DNA of 64,000 bases from Streptomyces flaveolus (GCF_000716535.1 NZ_JNWV01000006.1:1-64000); one strand, 5' to 3'. Positions 36,430 to 46,023 are shown, counted from the stretch's first letter. Notes: a model not told the origin generated them from the letters alone. Program-made: numbers and translations.

Positions 36430-38286
36430 CTACACGGTCGTGCGGCGCAGCTGACCGATCAGCTCCCGTACGACCGCCGCGCCGTTCAGGGTCAGCACCG
36501 ATTCGGGGTGGAACTGCACGCCCGCGAAGCCGGGGCCCCGCAGGGCGTGCACCTCGCCGTTCGCCGCGCGGCTCACCTCGACGCCGTGCGCCGCCAGTTC
36601 GCGGGCCGCCTCCTGGTCGCAGTGCGCGACGAAGCTGTTGTAGAAGCCGACCGTCTCCGGCCGCCCGAACAGGTCGATCTCCGTCTGCGCCCCCTGGTAC
36701 GGCACCTCCTTGCGGACGAGGTCCAGGCCCAGCTCGGCCGCGATCAGCTCGTGCCCCAGGCAGACGCCCAGCACCCCGTGCCGGTGCTCCCGGATCACGG
36801 TCGCCGCCAGCTCCCGCAGGAACCGCATCTTCGGGTCGGCCCCGTCGCGCGGATCGCCCGGACCGGGGCCCAGCACCACCGGCCCCGCGTGCGCGGACAC
36901 CGCCGCCCGCAGCCCCGGCTCGTCGTACCGCCGTACCGTCACCTCCAGGCCGCCCGAGCGCAGCACGTGCGCCAGCATCGCCGTGAAGGTGTCCTCGCCG
37001 TCGACCACCAGCGCGTGGCCGGCCGGCTCCGGCACGCGCTCCTGCATCCGCAGCCAGAACGGCGCGAGCCCGGCCCGGCGCCCGTCCAGCGCGGCCCGCA
37101 CCCGCGGGTCGTCGGCCAGCCGGGGCCGCTCCCGCTCCGCCCGGGGCCGGGCCGGCCGTACCCCGAGGGCGGCCAGCACGCCCGCCGCCTTCGCATGGGT
37201 CTCGGCGACCTCGCCCGCCGGGTCGGAGCCGCGCACCAGCGTCGCCCCCACCGGAACGCGCAGCCGGCCGTCGGCGGAGATGTCGGCGGTGCGGATCAGG
37301 ATGGGGGAGTCGAGGGTCTGCGCGCCCCCGGAGTCCCGCCCGAGCAGGGCGAGCGCCCCGGCGTAGTACCCGCGTCCACCGGCCTCGTGCCGCTCGATCA
37401 CCCGGCACGCGTTCTGCACCGGCGACCCGGTCACCGTCGCCGCGAACATGGTCTCCCGCAGCACCTCCCGCACGTCCAGCGAGGACTTCCCGCGCAGCTC
37501 GTACTCGGTGTGCGCGAGGTGCGCCATCTCCTTCAGCCGCGGGCCGACGACGGCCCCGCCCATGTCGCCGACGGTGCACATCATCTTGAGCTCCTCGTCG
37601 ACGACCATCGACAGCTCCTCGATCTCCTTGCCGTCGGCGAGGAAGCCGAGCAGGTGCTCGGGCGTCGGACCCTCGGCGGGATAGCGGTAGGTCCCGCTGA
37701 TCGGGTTCATCACGACGGTCCCGCCGCTCATCCGGACGTGCACCTCCGGACTCGCCCCCACCAGCGTCCGGTCCCCGGTGTGCACCACGAACGTCCAGTA
37801 CGCGCCCCGCTCGCCCTCCAGCAGCCGCCGGAACAGCGCGAGCGCGTCCGCGCGGCCGAAGCCGGGGATCTCGCCCTCGTAGGTGCGCCGGATCACGAAG
37901 TTCGCGCCCTCGCCCCGGCCGATCTCCTCGCGCAGCACCCGCCCGACGGTCTCCGCGTACTCCTCGTCGCCGACGTCGAAAGCGCCGCCCTCGACCCGCA
38001 CGTCGTGTACGGGGAGCCGGGCGAGGGCCTCGTCCAGGGGCAGCGTGTGCGTCTCCTGCGGGGTCAGCACCAGCAGCGGGGTGCCGTCGTCGCGGACGTC
38101 GAAGCCGCGCTCGCGGATCTGCCGGAACGGGACCAGGGCGAGACCCTCGTCGGGCAGGTCGGCGAGCCGGTCCCGGCGGGTCACCGGGCCGAGCAGCACC
38201 TCCACCAGCCGCTCGTCGTGGCCCGGGGTGCGGCGGCGGAGCAGGGCGAAGGGGCGGGGATCGGACAGCAGGTCCATGAGGTCCAC
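36430..38286 (-). CDS. trpEG: Anthranilate synthase, fused TrpE-TrpG single polypeptide
   Basis: 618 aa from GTG 38286 with AAGGAG upstream. The chorismate-utilising component I (about 1-405; MNPISGTYRYP, GDMGGAVVGPRLKEMAHLAHTEYE, VTGSPVQNACRVIE, YYAGALALLG) is joined to a glutamine amidotransferase (about 425-618; Cys in GVCLGHE, QFHPES). Glutamine plus chorismate gives anthranilate, which TrpD then uses. This fused form is known in S. venezuelae, where it is controlled by an attenuator, and resembles phenazine PhzE. A Trp-rich leader peptide and hairpin precede it. Convergent with pfkA. Confidence 0.92.
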   Translation of the reverse strand: MDLMDLLSDPRPFALLRRRTPGHDERLVEVLLGPVTRRDRLADLPDEGLALVPFRQIRERGFDVRDDGTPLLVLTPQETHTLPLDEALARLPVHDVRVEGGAFDVGDEEYAETVGRVLREEIGRGEGANFVIRRTYEGEIPGFGRADALALFRRLLEGERGAYWTFVVHTGDRTLVGASPEVHVRMSGGTVVMNPISGTYRYPAEGPTPEHLLGFLADGKEIEELSMVVDEELKMMCTVGDMGGAVVGPRLKEMAHLAHTEYELRGKSSLDVREVLRETMFAATVTGSPVQNACRVIERHEAGGRGYYAGALALLGRDSGGAQTLDSPILIRTADISADGRLRVPVGATLVRGSDPAGEVAETHAKAAGVLAALGVRPARPRAERERPRLADDPRVRAALDGRRAGLAPFWLRMQERVPEPAGHALVVDGEDTFTAMLAHVLRSGGLEVTVRRYDEPGLRAAVSAHAGPVVLGPGPGDPRDGADPKMRFLRELAATVIREHRHGVLGVCLGHELIAAELGLDLVRKEVPYQGAQTEIDLFGRPETVGFYNSFVAHCDQEAARELAAHGVEVSRAANGEVHALRGPGFAGVQFHPESVLTLNGAAVVRELIGQLRRTTV

Positions 38287-38338
38287 GGGTGGGGCTCCTT
38301 CTGAGTCGTCTGACGGAGAGGAACGGCCCCGGACACAC

Positions 38339-38365
38339 CGAAGGCCGCCCCTCGGGCGGCCTTCG
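38339..38365 (-). terminator. trp attenuator hairpin
   Basis: Perfect 12-bp stem (38339-38350 with 38354-38365), 3-nt loop, between the leader peptide and trpEG. Expected to form when the ribosome passes the three Trp codons without stalling. Confidence 0.8.
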
Positions 38366-38386
38366 CGAAGTTCTGGGTGCGCGCGA

Positions 38387-38443
38387 TCAGTGGGCCGCCG
38401 GAGAAGCGGTCCACCACCAGTTCTGGGTCGAAATCGCGAACAT
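38387..38443 (-). CDS. trpL: trp leader peptide (Trp-Trp-Trp)
   Basis: 18-residue peptide MFAISTQNWWWTASPAAH ending in TGA, 100 bases upstream of the trpEG start. Three consecutive TGG codons (residues 9-11) act as the tryptophan sensor. A similar leader controls the S. venezuelae anthranilate synthase gene. Confidence 0.88.
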   Translation of the reverse strand: MFAISTQNWWWTASPAAH

Positions 38444-38539
38444 GCGACGCACCCTACCGCATGTCCGCACTGTGTACGCGGTGTCTCAGAACCTGAGCAC
38501 CGGCGGGACGCCGCGACATCACCCCGTAATGTTGGGGGC

Positions 38540-39892
38540 GTGACCGTGAACGCTAAGACCAGCCCGAGCGCTGGCAACACCTGGCGAGACCTGCCCGCGG
38601 CGCAGCAGCCCGAGTACCCCGACCCCGAGGCTCTGCGCGCAGTGATCGCGGAGCTGGAGTCGTATCCGCCGCTCGTCTTCGCGGGCGAGTGCGACCAGCT
38701 GCGCGCCCGGATGGCGGCCGTCGCCAAGGGAGAGGCGTTCCTCCTCCAGGGCGGCGACTGCGCCGAGGCCTTCGACGCGGTGTCCGCCGATCACATCCGC
38801 AACAAGCTCAAGACGCTGCTCCAGATGGGTGCCGTCCTCACCTACGCGGCCTCCGTGCCCGTGGTGAAGGTCGGCCGGATCGCGGGCCAGTACTCAAAGC
38901 CCCGCTCCAAGCCGACCGAGACCCGTGACGGCGTGACGCTCCCGGTGTACCGGGGCGACTCCGTCAACGGTTTCGACTTCACCGAGGCCAGCCGCATCCC
39001 GGACCCGGAGCGGCTGAAGCGCATGTACCACGCGTCGGCCTCGACGCTGAACCTGGTGCGCGCCTTCACCACCGGCGGCTACGCCGACCTGCGCCAGGTG
39101 CACGCCTGGAACCAGGACTTCGTGCGGACCTCGCCGTCGGGCCAGCGCTACGAGCAGCTCGCGCGCGAGATCGACAACGCGCTGAACTTCATGCGGGCCT
39201 GCGGCACCGACCCGGAGGAGTTCAAGACCGTCGAGTTCTACTCCTCGCACGAGGCGCTGCTGCTGGACTACGAGTCCGCCCTGACCCGGGTCGACTCCCG
39301 CACCGGCAAGCTGTACGACGTCTCGGCGCACATGGTGTGGATCGGCGAGCGCACCCGTCAGCTCGACCACGCGCACATCGAGTTCGCCTCGAGGATCCGC
39401 AACCCGATCGGCATCAAGCTCGGCCCGACCACCACGGCCGAGGAGGCGCTGCAGTACATCGACCGCCTCGACCCCGAGCGGGAGCCGGGCCGGCTGACCT
39501 TCATCGTCCGCATGGGCGCCGGCAAGATCCGCGACAAGCTCCCCGAGCTGGTCGAGAAGGTCACGGCGTCCGGTGCGACGGTGGCCTGGGTGACCGACCC
39601 GATGCACGGCAACACCTTCGAGGCGGCCTCCGGGCACAAGACCCGCCGCTTCGACGACGTGCTCGACGAGGTCAAGGGCTTCTTCGAGGTCCACAAGGCG
39701 CTCGGCACCCACCCGGGCGGCATCCACGTGGAGCTCACCGGCGACGACGTCACCGAGTGCGTGGGCGGCGGCGACGAGATCTTCGTGGACGACCTGCACC
39801 AGCGCTACGAGACGGCCTGCGACCCGCGGCTGAACCGCAGCCAGTCGCTGGACCTCGCGTTCCTCGTGGCCGAGATGTACCGGGACCAGTGA
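38540..39892 (+). CDS. aroH: 3-deoxy-7-phosphoheptulonate (DAHP) synthase, class II
   Basis: 450 aa. First step of the shikimate pathway (PEP plus erythrose 4-phosphate). Class II features: AFLLQGGDCAEAF, VGRIAGQYSKPRS, WIGERTRQLDHAH, GIKLGPTT, HGNTF and the C-terminal metal region GGIHVELTGDDVTEC. GTG 38540; GTG 38546 is an alternative start. Divergent from trpEG, so the two share a roughly 100-base control region, linking supply of chorismate precursors with anthranilate. Followed by a strong hairpin. Confidence 0.93.
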   Translation: MTVNAKTSPSAGNTWRDLPAAQQPEYPDPEALRAVIAELESYPPLVFAGECDQLRARMAAVAKGEAFLLQGGDCAEAFDAVSADHIRNKLKTLLQMGAVLTYAASVPVVKVGRIAGQYSKPRSKPTETRDGVTLPVYRGDSVNGFDFTEASRIPDPERLKRMYHASASTLNLVRAFTTGGYADLRQVHAWNQDFVRTSPSGQRYEQLAREIDNALNFMRACGTDPEEFKTVEFYSSHEALLLDYESALTRVDSRTGKLYDVSAHMVWIGERTRQLDHAHIEFASRIRNPIGIKLGPTTTAEEALQYIDRLDPEREPGRLTFIVRMGAGKIRDKLPELVEKVTASGATVAWVTDPMHGNTFEAASGHKTRRFDDVLDEVKGFFEVHKALGTHPGGIHVELTGDDVTECVGGGDEIFVDDLHQRYETACDPRLNRSQSLDLAFLVAEMYRDQ

Positions 39893-39917
39893 CCGGGGAC
39901 CGGTAGCCACCCGTCTT

Positions 39918-39947
39918 GGGGCGCGGATCACATCCGATCCGCGCCCC
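39918..39947 (+). terminator. Terminator after DAHP synthase
   Basis: Perfect 12-bp stem GGGGCGCGGATC (39918-39929) with 39936-39947, 6-nt loop. Confidence 0.8.
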
Positions 39948-39982
39948 TGCCACTTTTGCGGGTGCCGGGGGGATGGGTAAGG

Positions 39983-40001
39983 TTAGGTTTGCCTCACCGC
40001 A
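39983..40001 (+). promoter_or_regulatory. Iron box (DmdR/IdeR-type operator) upstream of bfd
   Basis: TTAGGTTTGCCTCACCGCA closely matches the 19-bp actinobacterial iron box TTAGGTTAGGCTCACCTAA, 45 bases upstream of the bfd start. Predicts repression of bfd when iron is ample. Confidence 0.75.
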
Positions 40002-40045
40002 ATGGGGATGGCAGAGACAGCGACCCCGTCGGGAGGTGAATCCGC

Positions 40046-40270
40046 GTGTACGTCTGCAGCTGCTTCGGTGTCACCGAGGATCAGGTCAAGCAGCACGCGG
40101 AGAACGGCGCCTGCACCCCGCGCCAGATAGCCTCGGCCTGCAAGGCGGGCACCGACTGCGGTGGCTGCGTCCGGCGCATCCAGGCGCTGCTCGGCCGTGG
40201 CGCCTGCCCGCGCCGGGAACTGATCGACCAGCGCGCCCCGGCCCTCGTACCGCTGGACGACGCCGCCTAG
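40046..40270 (+). CDS. bfd: Bacterioferritin-associated ferredoxin
   Basis: 74 aa from GTG 40046, with GGGAGGTG upstream. The [2Fe-2S] cysteines are in YVCSCFGV and DCGGCVRR (BFD-type fold). It passes electrons to bacterioferritin to release stored iron. Convergent with bfr, 19 bases apart, and preceded by an iron box, so it should be induced under iron shortage. Confidence 0.93.
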   Translation: MYVCSCFGVTEDQVKQHAENGACTPRQIASACKAGTDCGGCVRRIQALLGRGACPRRELIDQRAPALVPLDDAA

Positions 40271-40289
40271 CGTCCGTGTCCTCGGGCGC

Positions 40290-40808
40290 TCAGTGGGTGG
40301 AGAAGCCGCCCGTGCCCGGCCCCGAGGAGTCGGGCTGGCTCTGCTCGAGGACGGTCGACAGGTAGAGCGCCTCGCCCAGCTTGTCCACCAGCTCGAGCTG
40401 GGTGTCCAGGTAGTCGATGTGGTGCTCCTCGTCGGCCAGGATCGCCTCGAAGACGTTCGCCGACGTGATGTCGTCCTTCTCGCGCATCACCTGGACGCCC
40501 CGGCGCAGCCGGTCGATGGCCTCGACCTCGATCTGCCGGTCGGCCTGGAACATCTCGGTCACCGTCTGCCCGACCCGCACGTGGAAGAGCCGCTGGTAGT
40601 TGGGCAGGCCGTCGAGGAGCAGGATGCGGTCGGTGAGGACCTCGGCGTGCCGCATCTCGTCGAACGACTCCGCCCGCGTGTATCGGGCGAGCTTGGTCCA
40701 CCCCTTGTGGTCCTGGAGCTTGGCATGCAGGAAGTACTGGTTGATCGCGGTCAGCTCGGCGGTGAGCTGTTCGTTGAGCAGTTCGATGACCTCGGGGTCG
40801 CCTTGCAT
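40290..40808 (-). CDS. bfr: Bacterioferritin
   Basis: 172 aa. Stores iron in a 24-mer cage. The heme ligand Met52 and ferroxidase Glu51/His54 in DEMRHAEVL, N-terminal Glu18 in QLTAELTAINQYF and the second ferroxidase pair in ADEEHHIDY match the family. ATG at 40808. No clear iron box in its own upstream region, so regulation differs from bfd or is indirect. Confidence 0.95.
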   Translation of the reverse strand: MQGDPEVIELLNEQLTAELTAINQYFLHAKLQDHKGWTKLARYTRAESFDEMRHAEVLTDRILLLDGLPNYQRLFHVRVGQTVTEMFQADRQIEVEAIDRLRRGVQVMREKDDITSANVFEAILADEEHHIDYLDTQLELVDKLGEALYLSTVLEQSQPDSSGPGTGGFSTH

Positions 40809-40979
40809 CGCTGTGGACTCCTTCCAGGTGGACCCGGCCGATAGCGCCGCATGATTGCACCGGTGAGGAAGATCGTCCAGTAAGTACGCACTTAGTAAGT
40901 ATGTCCTGAGTTGATGGTAGTTGTCCGATTGGGGAGCGGGTGGTCAGGGGCACTGCCCGAGGTCTGTCAGGATGGATAC

Positions 40980-41612
40980 ATGGGTCATCCGGTGGAGCGA
41001 GAGTCTGGGGCAGCGGCAGGGTCCGAGCTTCCGCCGGGTCAGCGGCTCCAGCGCGGCTGGCCGGTCACGCACTACGGGCCGGTCCCGAAGTTCCGGCCCG
41101 AGCGCTGGGAGTTCCGGGTCTTCGGCGCCACCGCCGACGGCGACAAGCGCACCTGGAGCCACGAGGAGTTCACGGCCCTGCCGTACACCACGGTGGTGGC
41201 CGATCTGCACTGCGTGACGAAGTTCAGCATGGTCGGCGCGGAGTGGGGCGGCATCCCGGCCCGCGCGCTCGTGGACCTGGCCCCGCCGGCGCCGGACGTC
41301 ACCCATGTGATGGTCTGGGCGGAGTACGGCTTCAGCTCGAACCTGCGCCTCACGGACTTCGTCTCCGACCGCACGATCTTCGCCACCCACAAGGACGGCG
41401 AGCTGCTCACCGCCGAGCACGGCTTCCCGGTCCGGCTGATCGTGCCCCACCTGTACGCCTGGAAGGGACCGAAATGGGTCCGGGGCGTGGAGTACATGAC
41501 CGCCGACCGCCGCGGCTTCTGGGAGGAGCGCGGCTACCACAACATCGGCGATCCCTGGAAGGAGCAGCGCTACTCCTACCAGGAGGAGCCCGGGGACGGC
41601 CCCGAGCTCTGA
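40980..41612 (+). CDS. Sulfite-oxidase-like molybdopterin enzyme
   Basis: 210 aa from ATG 40980. Core of the oxidoreductase molybdopterin-binding fold: molybdenum-ligating Cys78 in DLHCVTKFS, then WGGIPARALVD, VMVWAEYGFSSNLRL and LYAWKGPKWVRGVEY. It lacks the dimerisation domain of classical sulfite oxidase and any Tat signal, so it is a short cytosolic variant of unknown substrate. Alone on its strand between bfr and the DUF4396 gene. Confidence 0.85.
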   Translation: MGHPVERESGAAAGSELPPGQRLQRGWPVTHYGPVPKFRPERWEFRVFGATADGDKRTWSHEEFTALPYTTVVADLHCVTKFSMVGAEWGGIPARALVDLAPPAPDVTHVMVWAEYGFSSNLRLTDFVSDRTIFATHKDGELLTAEHGFPVRLIVPHLYAWKGPKWVRGVEYMTADRRGFWEERGYHNIGDPWKEQRYSYQEEPGDGPEL

Positions 41613-41624
41613 CTCCCGGCCCGC

Positions 41625-42140
41625 TCAGTGGTACTGGTGGACCACCGCGTGCCCCTTGCCCCGGCCGATCATCCACTTGTTGACCGGGGTGGTCACCGCG
41701 AAGGCGAGCACGAACGAGACCGCGAGCGAGACCCAGAACAGCGCGTCGCCCAGCGTGGCGTCCATCGCGGACGGCCAGACCAGGATCACCCCGTTGTCCA
41801 TCAGCTCCATCACGGCGATGGACAGGGTGTCCGCGGCCAGCGCCACCCGGAAGGCCGTACGGAAGTCGACGCCGGCCCGCAGGACGCCGCGCAGGGTGAG
41901 CGAGTAGCCGAAGACGAAGGCCAGGACGATCGCCAGCACCATGGTCGGCAGGTTGCCCCAGCCGAAGGCCGTGCCGACGACCATGCCGAGCACCTCACCG
42001 ATGGCACAGCCGGTGAGGCAGTGCAGGGTGGCCTGGACGGCCATGGCCCAGGTGGCGGCGGGTGCGTGGTGGTGTCCCCGGTGGTCCGCGTCGGCGTGCC
42101 CGTGGTGGTGCGCGTGTGCCGCGTGCGCCTCGTGCTGCAT
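41625..42140 (-). CDS. His-rich DUF4396 membrane protein with copper-box upstream
   Basis: 171 aa. The first 30 residues (MQHEAHAAHAHHHGHADADH) are His-rich, a likely metal-binding tail. Four predicted helices follow, with CLTGCAIGEVLGMVVG (two Cys) and MELMDNG. The start ATG 42140 has GGGGGT upstream; ATG 42152 is an alternative. It lies downstream of nfo on the same strand, with a near-perfect CsoR-type operator in the gap. The function of DUF4396 is unknown; the tail plus operator suggest copper handling. Confidence 0.78.
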   Translation of the reverse strand: MQHEAHAAHAHHHGHADADHRGHHHAPAATWAMAVQATLHCLTGCAIGEVLGMVVGTAFGWGNLPTMVLAIVLAFVFGYSLTLRGVLRAGVDFRTAFRVALAADTLSIAVMELMDNGVILVWPSAMDATLGDALFWVSLAVSFVLAFAVTTPVNKWMIGRGKGHAVVHQYH

Positions 42141-42187
42141 GACTACCCCCATGTCAGGTGACGGCTCCTGCGTCCGACAGGAACCAT

Positions 42188-42204
42188 ATACCCCACGGGG
42201 GTAT
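42188..42204. promoter_or_regulatory. CsoR-type copper operator
   Basis: ATACCCCACGGGGGTAT, an inverted repeat matching the copper-sensor operator type known in Streptomyces and Mycobacterium. It is 48 bases upstream of the DUF4396 start and just after the nfo stop. Confidence 0.75.
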
Positions 42205-42214
42205 TCCCCAACGG

Positions 42215-43093
42215 TCAGTTCTCGCGGAGTCTCTTCAGCCGCTCCACGTCCGCCGCGTGCCCCTCCTTGCCGCCGGGCGTCTCGATGACCAGCGGGACGC
42301 CCTCGGTCGCGGGGTGGGTCATGAGCGCACGGAACGGGTCCTCCCCGATGTGACCGGCGCCGATGTTCTCGTGCCGGTCCTTGTGGGCGCCCGCCACGTC
42401 CTTGGAGTCGTTGGCGTGGATCAGCTTCAGCCGGCCCGGGCCGACGGTGTCCACCAGCAGGTCCAGGGTCCGGTGCATGCCGCCCGGCCCGGTCAGGTCG
42501 TGCCCGGCGGCGAAGACGTGGCACGTGTCCAGGCACACGCCCAGCTTCGGATGCGCGTCCAGTGCCTCGAAGTACGGCCCGAAGTCCCAGGTCCGCGAGC
42601 ACAGCGAGGAGCCCTGCCCGGCGGTCGACTCCAGCAGCAGGAACGGGTCGTCGTCGTGGGTCAGCTCGTCGAGCAGCGGCAGCAGATGCGCGCGCACCTG
42701 CTTCAGCGCGACCTCCCGCGTCCGTCCGCCGGTGGCGCTCCCGGTGTGCACCACGACACCCAGCGCGCCGATCTCCCGCCCGCGCTGCAGCGAGTGCCGC
42801 AACGACTCCACCGACCGCTCCACGGTCGCCTCGGTGTGCGAGCCGAAGTTGATCAGGTAGGGCGCGTGCACGTACGCCGGGATCGACTGCTCGGCGCAGG
42901 CCGCGCGGAACGCCTCGTCCTGCCGCGGGTTCCCGGCGGGCGTGGCCCAGCCGCGCGGATTGGCGACGAAGACCTGCACGGTCTCGGCCTTCAGGTCACG
43001 GGCGTACGACAACCCGACGGAGTGCAGGCCACCGGCCACGGGCACGTGGCCGCCGACGGGGTTGCGGGGGAGGGGGGACTGAACGGGACTCAC
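42215..43093 (-). CDS. nfo: Deoxyribonuclease IV (apurinic endonuclease IV)
   Basis: 292 aa from GTG 43093. Base-excision-repair enzyme that cleaves at abasic sites, using a tri-metal centre. Zinc-binding blocks: YVHAPYLINF, VVHTGS, LLLESTAGQGSSL, VCLDTCHVFAAGHD, KLIHANDSKD and IETPGGKEG. Longer N-terminal blocks are typical of actinobacteria. Upstream of the DUF4396 gene, with which it may be partly co-transcribed. Confidence 0.93.
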   Translation of the reverse strand: MSPVQSPLPRNPVGGHVPVAGGLHSVGLSYARDLKAETVQVFVANPRGWATPAGNPRQDEAFRAACAEQSIPAYVHAPYLINFGSHTEATVERSVESLRHSLQRGREIGALGVVVHTGSATGGRTREVALKQVRAHLLPLLDELTHDDDPFLLLESTAGQGSSLCSRTWDFGPYFEALDAHPKLGVCLDTCHVFAAGHDLTGPGGMHRTLDLLVDTVGPGRLKLIHANDSKDVAGAHKDRHENIGAGHIGEDPFRALMTHPATEGVPLVIETPGGKEGHAADVERLKRLREN

Positions 43094-43176
43094 CCGTTCA
43101 GGGTGTCATGTCCGCCCCCGCGCCCGGACCGCGCTCCCCGGTGAGGCCGGTCACCGATGTGATCGTGATGCGCCGG

Positions 43177-45108
43177 TCACCGGATGGTGATCGTGATCGT
43201 CGACCCCTTGGGCGCCTCGTCGCCGCCCTCCACCGACTGCTTCTTCACGGTGTCCCCGAACAGCCCGAGCAGCCCGCGGTCCTCCTCCACCTGGAAGCCG
43301 GCACCCTCCAGGGCGTCGTGGGCGTCGTCCACACTGTCGCCGACCACGTCCGGGACCTCGACCATCTCCGGGCCCTTGGACAACGTCAGCGTCACCGTGT
43401 CGCCCTCGGCCGCCTGGCGGCCGTCGCCCGGGCTCTGCGCGGCGACCTCGCCCTTGTCGTACTCGGAGTTGACCCGCTCCTCGGCCACCTTCACCTTCAG
43501 CCCGGCGTCCGTCAGCTCCTGCCGCGCGCTCTCGAGGTCGTCACCGGTGACGTCCGGCACGTCGATCGGGCTGCCCTTGCTGACGATCAGCGCGATCGCC
43601 GAGCCCGCGTGCCGCTCGGTGCCCGCCTCGGGTGTCGTACCGATCACCGAGCCCCTGGGGACGTCGTCGCTGAACGCGCGGGTGACCATGCCCGGCTCCA
43701 GGTCGTCCGCCTTCAGCCGCGCCCGCGCCTTCGCGAGCGACTGCCCCGCCACGTTCGGCACGTTCACCGTCTCCGGTCCCAGCGACACGGTCAGCGTCAC
43801 CGAGTCGTGGTCCCGGATCCGCGCGCCGGGCGCCGGGTCGCTGCCGATCACCGTGCCGCGCTCGACCGTGTCGCTGTACGCGCGCTTGACCTGCCCGACG
43901 TCCAGCCCGGCCGCCTTCAGCCGGTCCTTCGCCTGGGCCTCCGTCTTGGCCAGCAGCGGCGGCACCTTGGTGAACTGGCCGGAGTTGATGTACCAGACCC
44001 CGGCGCCCACGCCGAACACCACCAGCACGGCCGCGATCACCGCCAGCACCGTGCGCCGGGGCCGCCCGGGGCGCCGGCGGGGCGGCACGGGCGGGCTCTG
44101 GAACCGGGCGGTGCGGTCGATGCCGTCCACAGCGGCGCCGGCGTCCTCGTCGACGGGCAGCGGGCGGGGCACCGTGAGCGCGCGCGGGATGACGCTCGTG
44201 CGGTCCTCGGCGTTGTCGTGCTCCGCGGTCAGCGCCTGCGGCGGCACCGCGTCCAGCTGCTCGTCGGTCAGCGTCAGGCGGGCCTCGCGGACCTGGGCGA
44301 GCAGCGCGACGGCGTCGTGCGGCCGGATGTCCGGGGTGCGCGCGGTGGCCGACGCCACCAGCTCGTCCAGCACGTACGGCAGGCCCGGCACCAGCGCCGA
44401 GGGGGGCGGCACGTCCTCGTGGAGGTGCTTGTAGAGCACCTGGGCCGGGGAGTCCCCGGAGTGCGGCTTGGCACCCGTCAGCATCTCGTACAGGACCACA
44501 CCGCACGCGTACACGTCGACGCGCGGGTCGGTGGTGCCCTGCTCGATCTGCTCCGGCGCGAGGTAGGAGACGGTCCCGAGCACGGCACCCGTCGTACTGG
44601 TCACCGTGTCCACGGAGCGCACCAGCCCGAAGTCGGCGACCTTGACCCGGCCGTCGTCGCCTATCAGCACGTTCTCGGGCTTCATGTCCCGGTGCACGAA
44701 CCCGGCCCGGTGCGCGGCACCGAGCGCGGCGAGCACCGGCTCCAGGATGTCGAGCGCGGCCCGCGGCTGCACCGCCCCCCGCTCGCGCAGCACGTCCCGC
44801 AGGGTGCAGCCGGCGATGTACTCCATCGCCAGGTAGACGTACGACCCGTCGGTCCCCTGGTCGAAGACCTGCACGACGTTGGGGTGGTCGAGCCGGGCGA
44901 CGGACTTCGCCTCCCGGATGAACCGCTCGACGAAGGTCCCGTCGGCCGCGAGCGTCGGGTGCATCACCTTCAGCGCGAGCACGCGGTCCAGGCGGGTGTC
45001 CAGGGCCCGGTAGACCGTGGCCATCCCACCGGCCGCGATCCGCGCGTCGACGCGGTACCGGCCGTCGAGCACCTGCCCGACGAGGGGGTCCTGAAGGGTC
45101 GTATCCAC
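43177..45108 (-). CDS. pknB: Transmembrane Ser/Thr protein kinase with four PASTA domains (PknB type)
   Basis: 643 aa from GTG 45108. Kinase domain (about 10-275): AAGGMATVYRALD, ALKVMH, HRDMKPENVLI, ADFGLVRS, GTVSYLAPEQIEQG. An Arg/Pro-rich juxtamembrane segment precedes one helix at about 350-373, then four PASTA repeats (about 380-643; VPPLLAKTEAQAKDRL, VPNVAGQSLAKARARL, VPDVTGDDLESARQEL, VPDVVGDSVDDAHDAL) that bind wall fragments outside. Matches PknB/StkP kinases linking wall state to growth. Not in the usual cell-division operon; other PASTA kinases probably exist. Confidence 0.9.
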   Translation of the reverse strand: MDTTLQDPLVGQVLDGRYRVDARIAAGGMATVYRALDTRLDRVLALKVMHPTLAADGTFVERFIREAKSVARLDHPNVVQVFDQGTDGSYVYLAMEYIAGCTLRDVLRERGAVQPRAALDILEPVLAALGAAHRAGFVHRDMKPENVLIGDDGRVKVADFGLVRSVDTVTSTTGAVLGTVSYLAPEQIEQGTTDPRVDVYACGVVLYEMLTGAKPHSGDSPAQVLYKHLHEDVPPPSALVPGLPYVLDELVASATARTPDIRPHDAVALLAQVREARLTLTDEQLDAVPPQALTAEHDNAEDRTSVIPRALTVPRPLPVDEDAGAAVDGIDRTARFQSPPVPPRRRPGRPRRTVLAVIAAVLVVFGVGAGVWYINSGQFTKVPPLLAKTEAQAKDRLKAAGLDVGQVKRAYSDTVERGTVIGSDPAPGARIRDHDSVTLTVSLGPETVNVPNVAGQSLAKARARLKADDLEPGMVTRAFSDDVPRGSVIGTTPEAGTERHAGSAIALIVSKGSPIDVPDVTGDDLESARQELTDAGLKVKVAEERVNSEYDKGEVAAQSPGDGRQAAEGDTVTLTLSKGPEMVEVPDVVGDSVDDAHDALEGAGFQVEEDRGLLGLFGDTVKKQSVEGGDEAPKGSTITITIR

Positions 45109-45225
45109 GAGAAGCGAGTCTACGAGGGAGCACCGACAGTTCCGGCGCGGAGACCGCTTTCCACCAGCACTGCAGCCGACCTGTGACGCGCCCACGACGT
45201 CCCGGCCCGGAACCACGGCACCGGT

Positions 45226-46023
<798 letters not shown>

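Noticed and set aside
40046..40270. bfd as a nitrogenase or nitrite-reductase fragment
   Set aside because: The same 2Fe-2S fold occurs in those proteins, but the length, isolated gene and adjacent bfr identify bacterioferritin-associated ferredoxin.
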